In this document: piece after piece, positions 12,501 to 24,000 of the stretch | Numbering within the stretch: the stretch's first letter is position 1 | Layout of the letters: each line of letters begins with the position of its first letter | From: Saccoglossus kowalevskii | Taxonomy: Eukaryota; Hemichordata; Enteropneusta; Harrimaniidae | NCBI RefSeq assembly: GCF_000003605.2 | Contig: NW_003146288.1 | Location: 152,993 to 185,566, forward strand | Length of the DNA stretch: 32,574 nt | Direction of reading: 5' to 3' | Notes under the pieces: generated by a model | The model's database searches: none | Told to the model about the DNA's origin: nothing | Seen by the model: only the letters and a program-made list of their open reading frames with translations | Program-made: the position numbers and the translations under genes

Positions 12501-12504
<4 letters not shown>

Positions 12505-12543
<39 letters not shown>
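12505..12543. repeat. (TG)n microsatellite
   Basis: About 19 TG dinucleotides, located just inside the hairpin end of the element at 12453-16190. Confidence 0.95.
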
Positions 12544-12544
<1 letters not shown>

Positions 12545-13639
12545 TGTTCCACTGATATCTCAAGAACCATACATTGATTTTTGATGAAACTTGGTGCATA
12601 GATGCTCTGGGCCAATGCGCAGATTTGATTAGGTTTTGGTAAAAATCCATGCACATTAATTACCTAATTTGCATGATAATTAGCTAATTTTTAGCTGTTC
12701 CATGACTGTTCCACTGATATCTAAAGAACCACCCATTAGATTTTGATGAAACTTGGCATATATATGCTCCAAACTAATGCGCAGATTTGATTAGTTTTGG
12801 GTAAAAATCTGTGCAATATTGATTACCTAATTTGCATAATGATTAATCAATTTCTGGTTTTTCCACTGATATCTCAAGTACTAATCATCACATTTCAATA
12901 AAAGTTGGTACATAGATGTCATAGGACACTGCACAGACCTGATAGTTTTTAGGGTAATATCAGTACATATTAATTACCTAATTTGCATAATTAATTAATT
13001 TTCGGCTTTTAATATTTCAAGTAGTAATCATCACATTTCAATAAAACTTGGTACATAGATATCATAGAACACTGCACAGACCTGATAGTTTTTAGGGTAA
13101 TATCAGTAGATATTAATTACCTAATTTGATAATTATTTAATTTTCAGCTTTTGATATTTCAAGTATTAAGAGCAAATGTCTGTAAGAATCAAACAATGGT
13201 GGCAGGGGTCAAAAAATAGATTTGGCTCATATTTTGCACAGTGATAGTACTTGGTCCACAACCCCTCAAAATAGCTTTCTTTTAGATCAAAATCCTTGTT
13301 GCCATGGTAACGGGCAAACAAACCAATTTTCGCATCTCAAAAACACGGAAATCAGCATATTTTACGGCACTGTCTCGGCAACACCTTCAAACCTACCATA
13401 AATACAAAACAAGATCTGAATAGACCAACGTTTTGGCTTTTTCAAAATTGTTGTGCAATTTCAAAAGACATACATTTTAGTTCTTGGGCAGCCTGAAAAC
13501 AATTAGATGTTTCAAGTTAAAAAAAAAAAAAATTTTTTGCCCAAATTTGCTATAATTGACGCTCTGGTATTTTTTTTGGCTTGAAACTTGTACCATATAT
13601 AGATAATTGGAACATCTATCAAAAGCATTTTTGCAAAAT

Positions 13640-14545
13640 TTGGTACCTTGTTTGGTTGTCACGTGACTGTCCTTAAATTAGGCCACTTTTTGTGTGTTGC
13701 GAAAATTGTGAACTTTAGCCATGTTCAAAGTACGCTACATGACGAAGTAAAATATATTTCTAATTTAACTTATTGTCAAAGGTGAATCTATGCATTGCCT
13801 ATCAAATGAATGCTTGCAGAGTTTCGGGTCATGAGGTTCGATCACGTGGTTGTCCCTGAAAGTAGGCCATTTTTTAAATTTGACAAAAATTGAGAATTTT
13901 AGCTTTGTTCAGCGTACACTACATGACGAAGTAAACAATAATTCTAATTCAACTTCTGGTCAAATGTACATCTATGTATTGTCTATCAGATAAAAGCTTG
14001 TAGAGTTTCAGGTCATGACGTTCAGTCACGTGGTTGTCCCTGAAATTAGGCCATTTTTTAAATTTGACAAAAATTGAGAATTTTAGCTTTGTTCAACGTA
14101 CGCAACGTGACGGAGTGAATACAAATTCTAATTCAACTTCTGGTCAAATGTACATCTATGTATTGTCTATCAAATAAATGCTTGTAGAGTTTCGGGTCAT
14201 AACGTTAAGTCACGTAGTTGTCCCTGAAAGTAGGCCATTTTTTGCATTGTGAATTTTCAAAGTATGCAACGTGAAAAACTGAAGAAGAATTCTGATTCAA
14301 CTTCTAATCAAATGTACATCTTTGAATTTTTTACTGAATAAATGCTTGTAGAGCTTCGGGACATGACATTTAATCACATGGTTGTCCCTGAACCATGTTC
14401 AAAGTATGCTACTGTACCTGAAAAATCAGAATTCTAACTCAACTTCTTCTTAAGCCAGTCAAGTAAATGCTCGTAGAGTTTTAGGGAGTGACGTTTAGTC
14501 CCGGGAGGTCTCTGAACATAGGTCATATTTAGACATTGTGTATCA
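13640..14545. repeat. Tandem array, about 180-bp period, within the nested insert
   Basis: Copies are marked by GTGGTTGTCCCTGAAA (near 13843, 14028 and, degraded, 14213, 14380 and 14508) and by ACATGACGAAGTAAA (near 13738 and 13920, with degraded later copies). Spacings are about 165-185 bp. The unit differs from the 150-bp unit of the surrounding element, so it came in with the insert. Confidence 0.7.
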
Positions 14546-14858
14546 ACTGAATGTTAGGAACGTTTGTTCTCGTGTCAGTGTTCCTTTTGATATGCATTAT
14601 AGAACATAGCTGAATTTAAAACAATATCTTAGTTTCTTTATTACAAATTGATATTTACACTTATAACAGAGTCAGCGCTTAACTGAACTTTAAGTTAACA
14701 CTGTAAGTGCATTATCAGTCATTGTACCGGTAGTACCAATATAATATACATTGGACATTGACAATGTTAAAAGAAACAAACGATTCAAGAGGCATCTTCT
14801 CCAAGTAACATCCTAACAGCATTTATCTAACTAAGCCTACATAAAAACACACAAACCT

Positions 14859-15765
14859 CTACGTCTTAGTACACTCTAGTTTTACACAAACCAGGCAGAA
14901 ACTCAAGTACTCTCGAAGTTTTGCAACAAATGCCGACTTGCATCGACGGTCAGTGATGGAGGATACGTCGACATCAAAGTGCTTGCAAATGAACATTAAT
15001 GTTACTATGCCAATCTCATACAGGCCTCCCCTCTTTGCCAAGTCACAAAGGTTGAATGTATCGTACAAGACATGGTGACATAGTTCGACGTTTGTGATGA
15101 TTTTCTCTTGTATGCGACTGTTGGAGGATTTGATTACAGTAGGGGCATGTTGCTCCTCCTCCTCCTCCTCCTCAGAGTCTTCTGAAACTTTACGGCGTTT
15201 AGCTGCCAGTCGGGAGAAATAGCTAGAGACTTGCTGGCCATTCAAAAAGTCCTGCACCTGGAATAGCCGTTGGCCTTGTGCATCACGCGCATGCCTCATC
15301 TCTTTGGACACAGTAATGGGGTCTGACTTTCGTCCAGTAGCTTGTCCAAGCCAAAACCGCTTATCAAGGTCCTTTTTTGCTTGTGGCTAAACCAGACAGC
15401 CATCTTCGGACTGCGCAGTGCCCATCCTTGCTGTGGGAAAGGTGTTGTTCTATTTACTTCTACTTCTAAGGATGGCTCTACATGTGGCACTTCTGACAAA
15501 CTCTGTGCAAGCTTTTCTGCGTACTTCAACTTTGTCTTGTCCAGCAAAGTCTCTCTTTCAAGGCGACGTTTGTGCTTTCCAACAGCTACATGAGCCTCCA
15601 GACCTTTGCATGTTTGATAAATCTTGACGCAGCTCTCTTCTGGACAAGGGAAAAGGCTACCCCTGGCTGGGTTGCACAGTCTCATGACTTGCCGCATCTT
15701 CATCGGAATCTGATTTCTTGTTGAGCTTGCACCTTAATTCATCTGCCTGGACCTGATGGGTCGAA
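14859..15765 (-). pseudogene. Frameshifted C2H2 zinc-finger / GWAL-type protein, probable pseudogene
   Basis: On the - strand, a fragment reading LRCKLNKKSDSDEDA runs into a stop near 15660. The next frame (15703-15296) has a C2H2-like finger, C-x4-C at FPCPEESC and H-x5-H ending at VGKH, then GWALRSPK. It stops, and the third frame (about 15315-14859) continues with MRHARDAQGQRLF, QQVSSYFSRLAAK, an acidic Glu run and a C-terminal region. From memory, a family of invertebrate proteins of unknown function, often in repeats, has a finger followed by GWAL and SFFSRLAAK motifs in this order; I cannot verify a match here. Two frameshifts (near 15660 and 15315) indicate a dead copy. A - strand AATAAA lies at 14642-14637. 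It sits within an insert in a transposon-like element, which suggests captured or nested mobile DNA. Confidence 0.55.
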
Positions 15766-16190
15766 ATGCAGAACCAGGATTGCATAATGTTCCACTGATA
15801 TATAAAGAACCACAAATTGGATTTTAATGAAACTTTTAAAGAGAACTATGCAGAAACCCAATTAGTTTTTGGTAAATATTTATGCTTATTAATCACCTAA
15901 TTAACATAATTAATTAACACTGATATCTCAATTACTGATCATCACATTTGAATAAAATTTGATACATAAATGCTCCAGGACAATATACAGGCCTGATTAA
16001 TTTTGGGTTAAAATTTGTTCATATTAATTCTCTAATTAGCATAATAATTCATAATTTTTTTGTTCTGTTCTGTTCATATTAGTTACCAGATTTACATAAT
16101 TAGTTTTCAACTTTTCCATCAATATCTCATGTACAAGTAATTTTGAATTAATTTTTAATGTGTCTTCAATACTCTCAAGCACACGGGAGT

Positions 16191-18610
16191 TCTTTCTAAG
16201 CTTTCTTTGATACAGATATTGTTATACGTATTGCTGTCATTTTTTTTCTTTTTGCACACTTTCGTGCAATTTTCTCCAATATCTTTGTTAATTTTAGACC
16301 TAAATATGTGAAAATATCATGCAGTTTTATTTCACCTATTTGGTAGGTGACAAAAATGGACATTTTTCAATCCAATGTGAAAACATTTTTAAAAAAAATT
16401 CTCAAACCTCATTACAAGAACACAGAGAAATCATGGAAACAGCTTCTAGTTATATCTTACCTAATTTGGATATGGGAGATAAACTGTTGTTAAAGTGCCT
16501 GCAATTTCGAATTTCATTTTACCATAATAGACTACTTACTATATTTTGCATGGGACCCATGTCAAATAAGACACGTTGCATGCACATGTTTCAAATATAG
16601 CCTAACATTAATAGTGATAGTTTTTGTGAACTACTAGAAAGATATAAATAGATAGTACTGGTAATTCACCAACACGAAATTCTTAAAAAATAAAACAAAA
16701 AATAATTTGGCTTGTAGTTTCCTGTTAAATTTTTAAAATCTTGTTTTCTTTATTCTATCTGTACCAAAATTGATCTAATGGAATATTTTTTCGGTGTAAA
16801 GTTTGTTTCTATTTAGTGTATCAGGATAATGAAAGGAATATCTCAATTATTCTTCACAAACATTCAATTAATGAAATATGTGAGGGGCGAGCCAAAACAT
16901 GCTAACTAGATTTTTTTTCTTTGTGTCACTTTCACAGCAAACAGTCACGTATTCCAGCTTCGTGAAATAAAATGCATGTGATACTTAACAGATTATCTGT
17001 GAAAACTAGCTTTATTCTTTGATCACTCGTACAAAATCCCACTTTTGCGCATACCGTAAACCAAACTTCCTTCCGGGTCATGGCACATGCGCAAAGCCCA
17101 TACAAAATAAAACACAGAAAAGCACATAACTTAACAGCATGAATAAAACAAGTCATTGTTAATGACATAGTCCCTGTTGGGGGAAATGTTGTTCATGTCT
17201 AAGATACAGTTATATGGATATTAATTGCTAGATGCATAAATATATGCAATCAAATTTAATGTGGTCATGTGACCTAGTAAATTGTTTCTAAATGAATTTG
17301 TAGTGTCAATAATGGTCAGTAATTGAGAGTGAATAATCTAATATCAAAAATCATATTTATTAAATATCTTCTAAATTTACAATCTAATATATGGTCACTG
17401 TATATTTTTATTTCTCATATTTATGCAAATTTGTATTGATACTCAAGTAAAGAACATGTGAATGTGTACCAAGTGACTAACATACAATTTATGTTTGAGA
17501 ATATACAACTTTGAAAGTCAATTCAAGTTTGCTCGCACCCATAGTTGTAATAAGAGTAATGGGAGGATATCTTGCCATTCATGAATTCATTTGCAGCCAG
17601 ACTCACTCATGTTATCCTAAATTATCTACCGGTATGAATTTTTTTTTATATTTACTAATTTTTTTACTATGAACATTTGGAAGATATTCCTACAAGTAAA
17701 CATAGGCATGTATTGATGATGTATGTGACAAAAATATGATAAATAACAAATTTTTTTAAAACAAGATGGCTGCCAGTCAGCCATTTTGATTCAACCGCAA
17801 AATGAATCATCATCATCATCTCAACATTTGTAATGTATGTACCAAATCTGAATAAGCTGGTATAATTACCTTACACATTGTTTAATAACATAAAAAAATA
17901 CAAATATACAATATCATAATCATACAAATAAGTCTTGTTAATGACAGATACACACGCGCAAAATATAAAAATAAATTATTGAAAAAATATATGCAAAGAT
18001 AGAAGAAAACCTGGAATTCTTGATACATGTTAAATATTCCCATCATAGCTATATTGATAACGACACCCAAACAACAACAATGCTAGCTAAGTTGTTGACT
18101 GGTTTGCAGTGAGCATTACAAGATTTGAACTGAGTTGAATTGAGTAGAATAAACTATTTTTATGAGGGTATGCTGTGCAAATACTAGTAAATACTAGCGC
18201 TGTGCAACACACTAGACAAACACCTGGGAGTGACCGTGCCCTGACGCGCAAGAACGCATTAGTACATACATTTTGTTTAATTTGTTTGGATTGGACTATC
18301 GGAAAAATTAAAATCAACACGTTTTTCAGTATTAGTTTGACATCATCTATCAAGGTTGGTTTGACCCTACTTGTTTCAATCATGTAACAATCTCGAGACA
18401 CGCATCGAAAACCAGTCAGTTTTTTTAGCTGGCAGTGTTGCTATTTTGGTGTCTAAAACAATGTGGCGGTGACATTAGGACATACAGGGTGAACAAAATA
18501 TATAGTACCTCACAAATTGATGTCAAGAAGTATTACAAACTGGTACATGTATCATTTTTTATATAGACAAAATGTGCTGCTCTAAAAACTGATTGACAGT
18601 GAAAAAATTA
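16191..18610. other. Intergenic, no gene recognised
   Basis: AT-rich DNA with short fortuitous open frames only. A fragment near 17755-17860 (AAGATGGCTGCCAGTCAGCC and the phrase AATGTATGTACCAA) resembles the 300-bp unit of the element at 29947-31209, so it is probably a decayed copy. An ATC trinucleotide run is at about 17805-17820. Confidence 0.5.
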
Positions 18611-18797
18611 ACATACTGTAAAATAAGCCCACATACTGTAAAATAAGCCAACATACTGTAAAATAAGCCCACATACTGTAAAATAAACCCACATACTGTG
18701 AAATAAGCCCACACACTGTGAAATAAGCCCACACACTGTGAAAAAAGCCAAAATACTATAAAATAAGCCTACATACTGGGGAAATAAGCCAACAAAC
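18611..18797. repeat. Minisatellite with a 20-bp unit, about nine copies
   Basis: The unit ACATACTGTAAAATAAGCCC repeats with an exact 20-bp step. The first four copies are nearly identical and later copies carry substitutions such as CTGTG for CTGTA. The unit contains TACTGTAAAATAA, the same string as the ends of the palindromic MITEs at 26265-26474 and 32126-32311. Confidence 0.9.
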
Positions 18798-18824
18798 TGT
18801 TGACTAAAACTACATTCAACCAGA

Positions 18825-19060
18825 GATAGTGACCATTCTTATATAAAGACCAATTTTACATGAAAAGTGACTTGTACATAAACACCACCTGTCCAGTGAC
18901 CAGTGCCCACTCTTTTGGCACAATTTGGTCAAACAAACGTGTGTATAAAAGAAAAAAATGATGCAAAATAATTAAATCAACCTCCATATAAAGACCACCT
19001 GTCTATAAAGAACTAAAAGTACATTGTTTGGTCACTATACACAGGTTTGACGACACAATG
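18825..19060. repeat. Dispersed-repeat remnant with ATATAAAGACCA phrases
   Basis: The phrases ATATAAAGACCA and CACCACCTGTC recur near 18841, 18879 and 18984 with partial repetition. This looks like a decayed DNA-transposon remnant; no termini could be defined. Confidence 0.35.
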
Positions 19061-20750
19061 AGACAAAATATTGTCACTGTACGCGATGACAATGAATAGT
19101 AAAATGTTTCAATAAAGTGTCACGAAACAATGTTTACCATTCTCCTGGTAATAAACATATTTTATGGGTTTTATAAAATTAAAACAATCTTTTTAAAAAC
19201 CTTGGGAAAATTTTGACTGGTATAAATTAGTTTATTCATAGCGACATGGGCTAATAAGACAGGTAAGAGAATCAACTTTCAAATATTTATACAAGTATTT
19301 AAGTATTGACTTTAGAAAGGTTATTTAAAGGTTTGAGTTAAAAAAAAAAGTCGCTGTACATTGAGTGGTATTGCATTTGGAAAATATTAATATTTAGGTT
19401 GTTGGAATAAATATACCCTGATAACAATAATTTGTACAATATGTGTAATTTCTACACACAACAACACAATATATTGACTGTAATCTGTCAAATTTTTACT
19501 GCCGAAAATTTCTGTCACTGACGTTCGTTGTTTTCGATTCTACAAAATTAAACTGACATTCTGTCTCATGAATATAAAGCAGCTTATCTCTCATAAAATT
19601 AAAGAGGTTTACAGAATCTATTTAGTTGAAAGATTAAAAGATTATACATATAAGCCCCTCCCCCGCACTTAAAAAATCTCTCATTCCTGGTAATCGTCCA
19701 TGTCAGTTAAAAAATATTTGTAAACACAGCTTTCTTTAGATATTTGTAAAAATTGCAGGATAAAAATCAATTTGCATGAAAAATCAAATTGAAAGAAAAT
19801 TGTTATAATTAAACTAAACAAGTGTTGACATAGCAACGTCTCTGTTTGGTATAAACAGTAATGGATCACAGTGTTCAGTACAAATCACAAGTACATGTCT
19901 GCCAAAGAACTCCATGCATCATCTGTGTGTCAAATTCAAGTCAGTATGACTAAAAGTGAAAATACTGACAAAATGTGGTGATTATAATCACACATACAGA
20001 CAGAGAAACTATCATGGATACCATAACAAAAACAAATAGTTGACAGTCAAAAAAAATGATGTGGATCTCACCCAATATGCTTGATCATGCAAAAAAATTT
20101 GAAGGAAATCAACGTATTCATCATTTTAAGATGGTAGTCATTTTGACAAATTTCATCAAATCACAAAGTAAGACCTTAAGGTCTATGGTAAGACATACTA
20201 GTAATAATTGTGTGCAAACTTTTAGCTGAATCAAGCTATATGTTAATAGTGAGTATTTAAATTGGCATAGACATGAATAAAAACAAAATGGCCGCCTGTC
20301 AGGCATTTTTATTTGAAACTCCAAAAAAAAGAAAAATATGACATGCACTAGTACCTTTATATGTAAATGACCTGTTCATCTCCTTCAAATGGTTCAAGTA
20401 TCTGAATTTGAGAATCAAAATGTTCAGTCGATAAAAATCGAAGTGCATGCATGAGATCGACCAAAGCACATTTAAGAAATGGCGTCAGATATCTGATAAT
20501 GCACAGATGACAAAAAATAATCAAAGCGGGATCAAAGCAATATTAGAAATAGCTGTACTGGACCCTGTATATACAATTTCAAGATGGGAAAACAAAAATA
20601 TAATAAAGTAAACATATATACAGAAAATAAAAATCATTCCTGAAATGTCATTTCAAGAGATACCGGTAAGTGATAAATACACAAGTCGTGACCCAGTAAA
20701 AACTACAATATAGGGTAATTGAAAAATGTACAAAATTATTCAACCATAAT
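19061..20750. other. Intergenic, downstream of the SPRY/TIR gene
   Basis: No gene is recognised. A stretch near 20280-20320 (AACAAAATGGCCGCC) resembles the 300-bp unit of the element at 29947-31209 and is probably a decayed dispersed copy. The remainder is AT-rich and unremarkable. Confidence 0.5.
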
Positions 20751-20756
20751 TTTATT
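20751..20756 (-). terminator. Candidate polyadenylation signal of the SPRY/TIR gene
   Basis: TTTATT on the + strand is AATAAA on the - strand, 87 bases beyond the stop codon. It gives a plausible short 3' UTR. Confidence 0.45.
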
Positions 20757-20842
20757 TAAAAATACATGCTTTTACACTTGATAAACAATTTCTAAAATTG
20801 GACGGCAGAGGGCGCACTACATAATTGCCACAATTTTCAGCC

Positions 20843-21007
20843 TCAAAGAATTGTACATGCTTTAGAATTTCTTTGTACATTAGCCTGTTTTCTTGTTGGC
20901 GATGAATCATCCATGTTGCCAAAACCCTGAGCCTTCCTTTTATCTGCATCAGCAATTGCTTTTTTCAAAGCATTGGGGTCAGTCTTCTCATTACGACGAC
21001 TTGCATT
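20843..21007 (-). CDS. SPRY/TIR gene, last exon with basic tail and CaaX box
   Basis: The acceptor is TAAATTTAG, in phase 0, and the stop TGA is at 20845-20843. The 54-residue tail is rich in Lys, Arg and Ser (NASRRNEKTDPNALKKAIAD, SPTRKQANVQRNSKACTIL). Cys-Thr-Ile-Leu at the extreme C terminus is a CaaX box; Leu in the last position favours geranylgeranyltransferase I. The upstream basic residues would help membrane binding. Confidence 0.85.
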   Translation of the reverse strand, partial: NASRRNEKTDPNALKKAIADADKRKAQGFGNMDDSSPTRKQANVQRNSKACTIL

Positions 21008-24000
21008 CTAAATTTAGAAAAAAAAATAAAAAACCATGATTTGGGAGATTACACTCTGAACTAGTATGAGATAGTCATCATTTGAGATTTATTTATTTAT
21101 CATTAATTTGATTGAAATATTTAGTATGATCAACAATTGATGGGTCCTTTTTTTTTTTTTACAAAATTTTGCCTGTCTTTCAATTTGTGTAACCAGGATC
21201 TGAGAATCTAGTATCTTTACACTGCCCTCATGTTAGTAACAATAGAGGCACATGTTAACCAACAAATTCTGTTTTGATATGTACAACAAACTCACAAAAG
21301 TGACATGGCAAAAAAAATCAGAAATGAAATGTACTGATCCATTTCTGCCAACGTATCAACAAGTCATTTACGTAATTAAATGCATGCACTACTAATAGAG
21401 CAAATACTGTATGTGTGGGCATTTTCCCTGATTACTTTGAAATAGATCAAATGCACAACCTGAGAAAATGAATTATTGGATCTTGAATTGGAAAACCTGA
21501 CTAACCTGTGCATCGGTGTAGAGTAATCTCGCTCCTTCTCCCTCACTGACATGAAACTCCACTGCATTGTAACCTTTACCCTTGACATCAACAAGATGCT
21601 TTTCAAGTTGTTCAATCCCCCACGTAAAATCCGAATACATTTCTGACGAAATAAAATCAAATTAAATTGGAAACAATGATCATCCAAAAAAAGTAAAACT
21701 TATCAAAGTCGGTATTCCCATCCAACAAAGTATTTGAACCGTTGAAAACCGCTTCACATCTTTTATGTACCGAGTATTAAATGGTTAAGTACTCCAAAAA
21801 ATACAAAGCATAATACATACCGATTCGATACATTGTCAGATACTGCAGCGTATCTTGAATATTTCCAGCAGGCGGCCATTCCGTCTTCTCCATCACGGCT
21901 AGTAGTATCGGCTTATTATACTTCTTGGCTAACTTTAATTCAATCGGTGCATGCTTACTGTTGCAGTATTGTGGAGTGATACACATCACGATCACCTGAC
22001 ATGTCTTGATACGTGGTTCCATGTCTAACTCAATGCTACCCTTTGCCACGCGTGCCTGGGGCAGCAACATAGAGTTAAAGCCATAGGAATCCAACCTGTG
22101 ATGTAACAGACAATATTTAAAATTTTAAATATTACATAGTTGGTAATGTTTTTTTTTTATATAACTTATAACTTAATGCAAGTATCATAATATTGTTAAT
22201 GAACTAAAATTAATGTATTTGTATGTACCCAGCCTTGACATAAGTGGCTTCATTCCACCGTTCGGCATCACAGGTAATATACACTTTCAGCTTATTGAGG
22301 TGACTTGGAGGTCTTTCTACAGGCGATGCCGGCCTCGCAAGTCGGCTTTCATCGGTTTCTTTATCTGCAAACAAAACACAGCATTGAAGAATTATAATTA
22401 AACTTAATGAAATAGTTTCTCTGCATAAATTTTATATCAAATGTCACGTTTACATTGATGATTTCAAGATAATAAGATTTGAGCGATATGCAAAGTTTTG
22501 AAGACAATCCAGCAATGTGGTCTGGCTCAGATACACTAGTATGTCAACTCCATATTTTCGCCATTACCAGTAACCAAATTTTTATTGTATGCTGGATCAT
22601 TATAATACCTCTTAATTCGACAAAAGACACATCACTGTCTATTACGCGAGCATACGAGCAGCTAATATATTTTGCCCTTAACTGTGATACAGTAAACATA
22701 TTAATTATTAGCTGGTTTTTAATTTTGCTATTTTCGCTAAATTATATCCACATGAACATGTAAAATAAGAATAGAACTCATTGTTTCCCTGCCAAGATTG
22801 TGCACCTAAAAATCAGTGAATTCGCATGAATCATTAAAATAGTAAAATTAAAATGATTTTACAGTATATGTATTCGTTGAGTAACATTTCACCTGCTTTA
22901 TGATACTCAGTATTACCAGTATTATTAGACTACAATATTACTCCACACCCACCGTGATAACAAATAACGTCAACAAAGTAAACCAATGATAAATAAGACA
23001 ATAAATTGTATCTACACTCTCTTGACATTGGGCAGCGTGAAATGAATAAAACCAAATATGACAACAACAAAAAAAGACTTCTGATTTCTGTATATACTTA
23101 CGCAAGGCCTTCACAAGTACTTTGTGTTGTTTGATCTTTTCAAATGCTTTCTCATTCCAAGCGTCTTTTTCAGGTAATGAAGGTGCTTTGAAATTTGTGT
23201 TAATTTCAAGTTCATCTCCTGCAATAATAAAGTATATAATACCTCCTGTAAGCAGCTTCAATTTTACAAGACAAATTTTCATGATTTGGTGAGATTTGTG
23301 GAATTTGTAGCATTGCAACATTTCACTGGGAGGTCATTCATTAAAACTGCATAATTTTTCCTGAAATATTATCCCCAAGAATCATTAAATCCGGAAATGG
23401 GACAAATGACAAACTTGGGTGGTTGAAGTGACTTACCATAAACTTGGGTGGTTAGAGTGACTCACCGTAAACTTGTGTGGTTAAAGTTGGATACAGTCCA
23501 CCATGTGGTTGTTCTACAATTTCATGGAACACAACGGAACCATTGACGGTAAAATATACAGTGACGAACTGTTGTACTCTTTCATCTGTCTGTTCAGGAT
23601 CAGGATATACAATGCCACAACCAATAGTGTCATTGGTGAAGCCGGCTGGTATGTCCAGGTGGTCTACAAGAAAAAACAGCCAATCAGGATTAAACAATGC
23701 CACAACCAATAGTGTCATTGGTGAGGCCAGCTGGTATGTCCAGGTGGTCTACAAGAAAAATAGCCAATCAAGATTAAACAATGCCACAGCTGGTATGTCC
23801 AGGTGGCCTGCAAGAAAAACAGCCAATCAGGATTAAACAATGCCACAACCAATATTGTCATTGGTGCGGCCAGCTGGTATGTCCAGGTGGTCTACAAGAC
23901 AAACAGCCAATCAGGATTAAACAATGCCACAACCAATATTGTCATTGGTGCGGCCAGCTGGTATGTCCAGGTGGTCTACAAGAAAAACAGCCAATCAGGA

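Larger units (their letters stand above)
12453..16190. mobile_element. Hairpin plus tandem-repeat element (Helentron/pearl-like) with a nested insert
   Basis: The left end is a hairpin: ACTCCC (12453-12458) pairs with GGGAGT (12477-12482), with TGTGC/GCACA inside. A (TG)n run at about 12505-12543 follows, then roughly 150-bp units each starting near CCACTGATATCTCAAGAACC. The far end is CACACGGGAGT at 16180-16190, the inverse of ACTCCCGTGTG at 12453-12463. Units run from about 12545 to 13165 and resume at about 15787, so about 2.6 kb is inserted between them. The architecture equals that of the elements at 4134-5282 and 29947-31209; the superfamily name is inferred. Confidence 0.6.

Noticed and set aside
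12393-12656. Open frames with a run of Thr-His
   Set aside because: They are produced by the (TG)n microsatellite read on the - strand.
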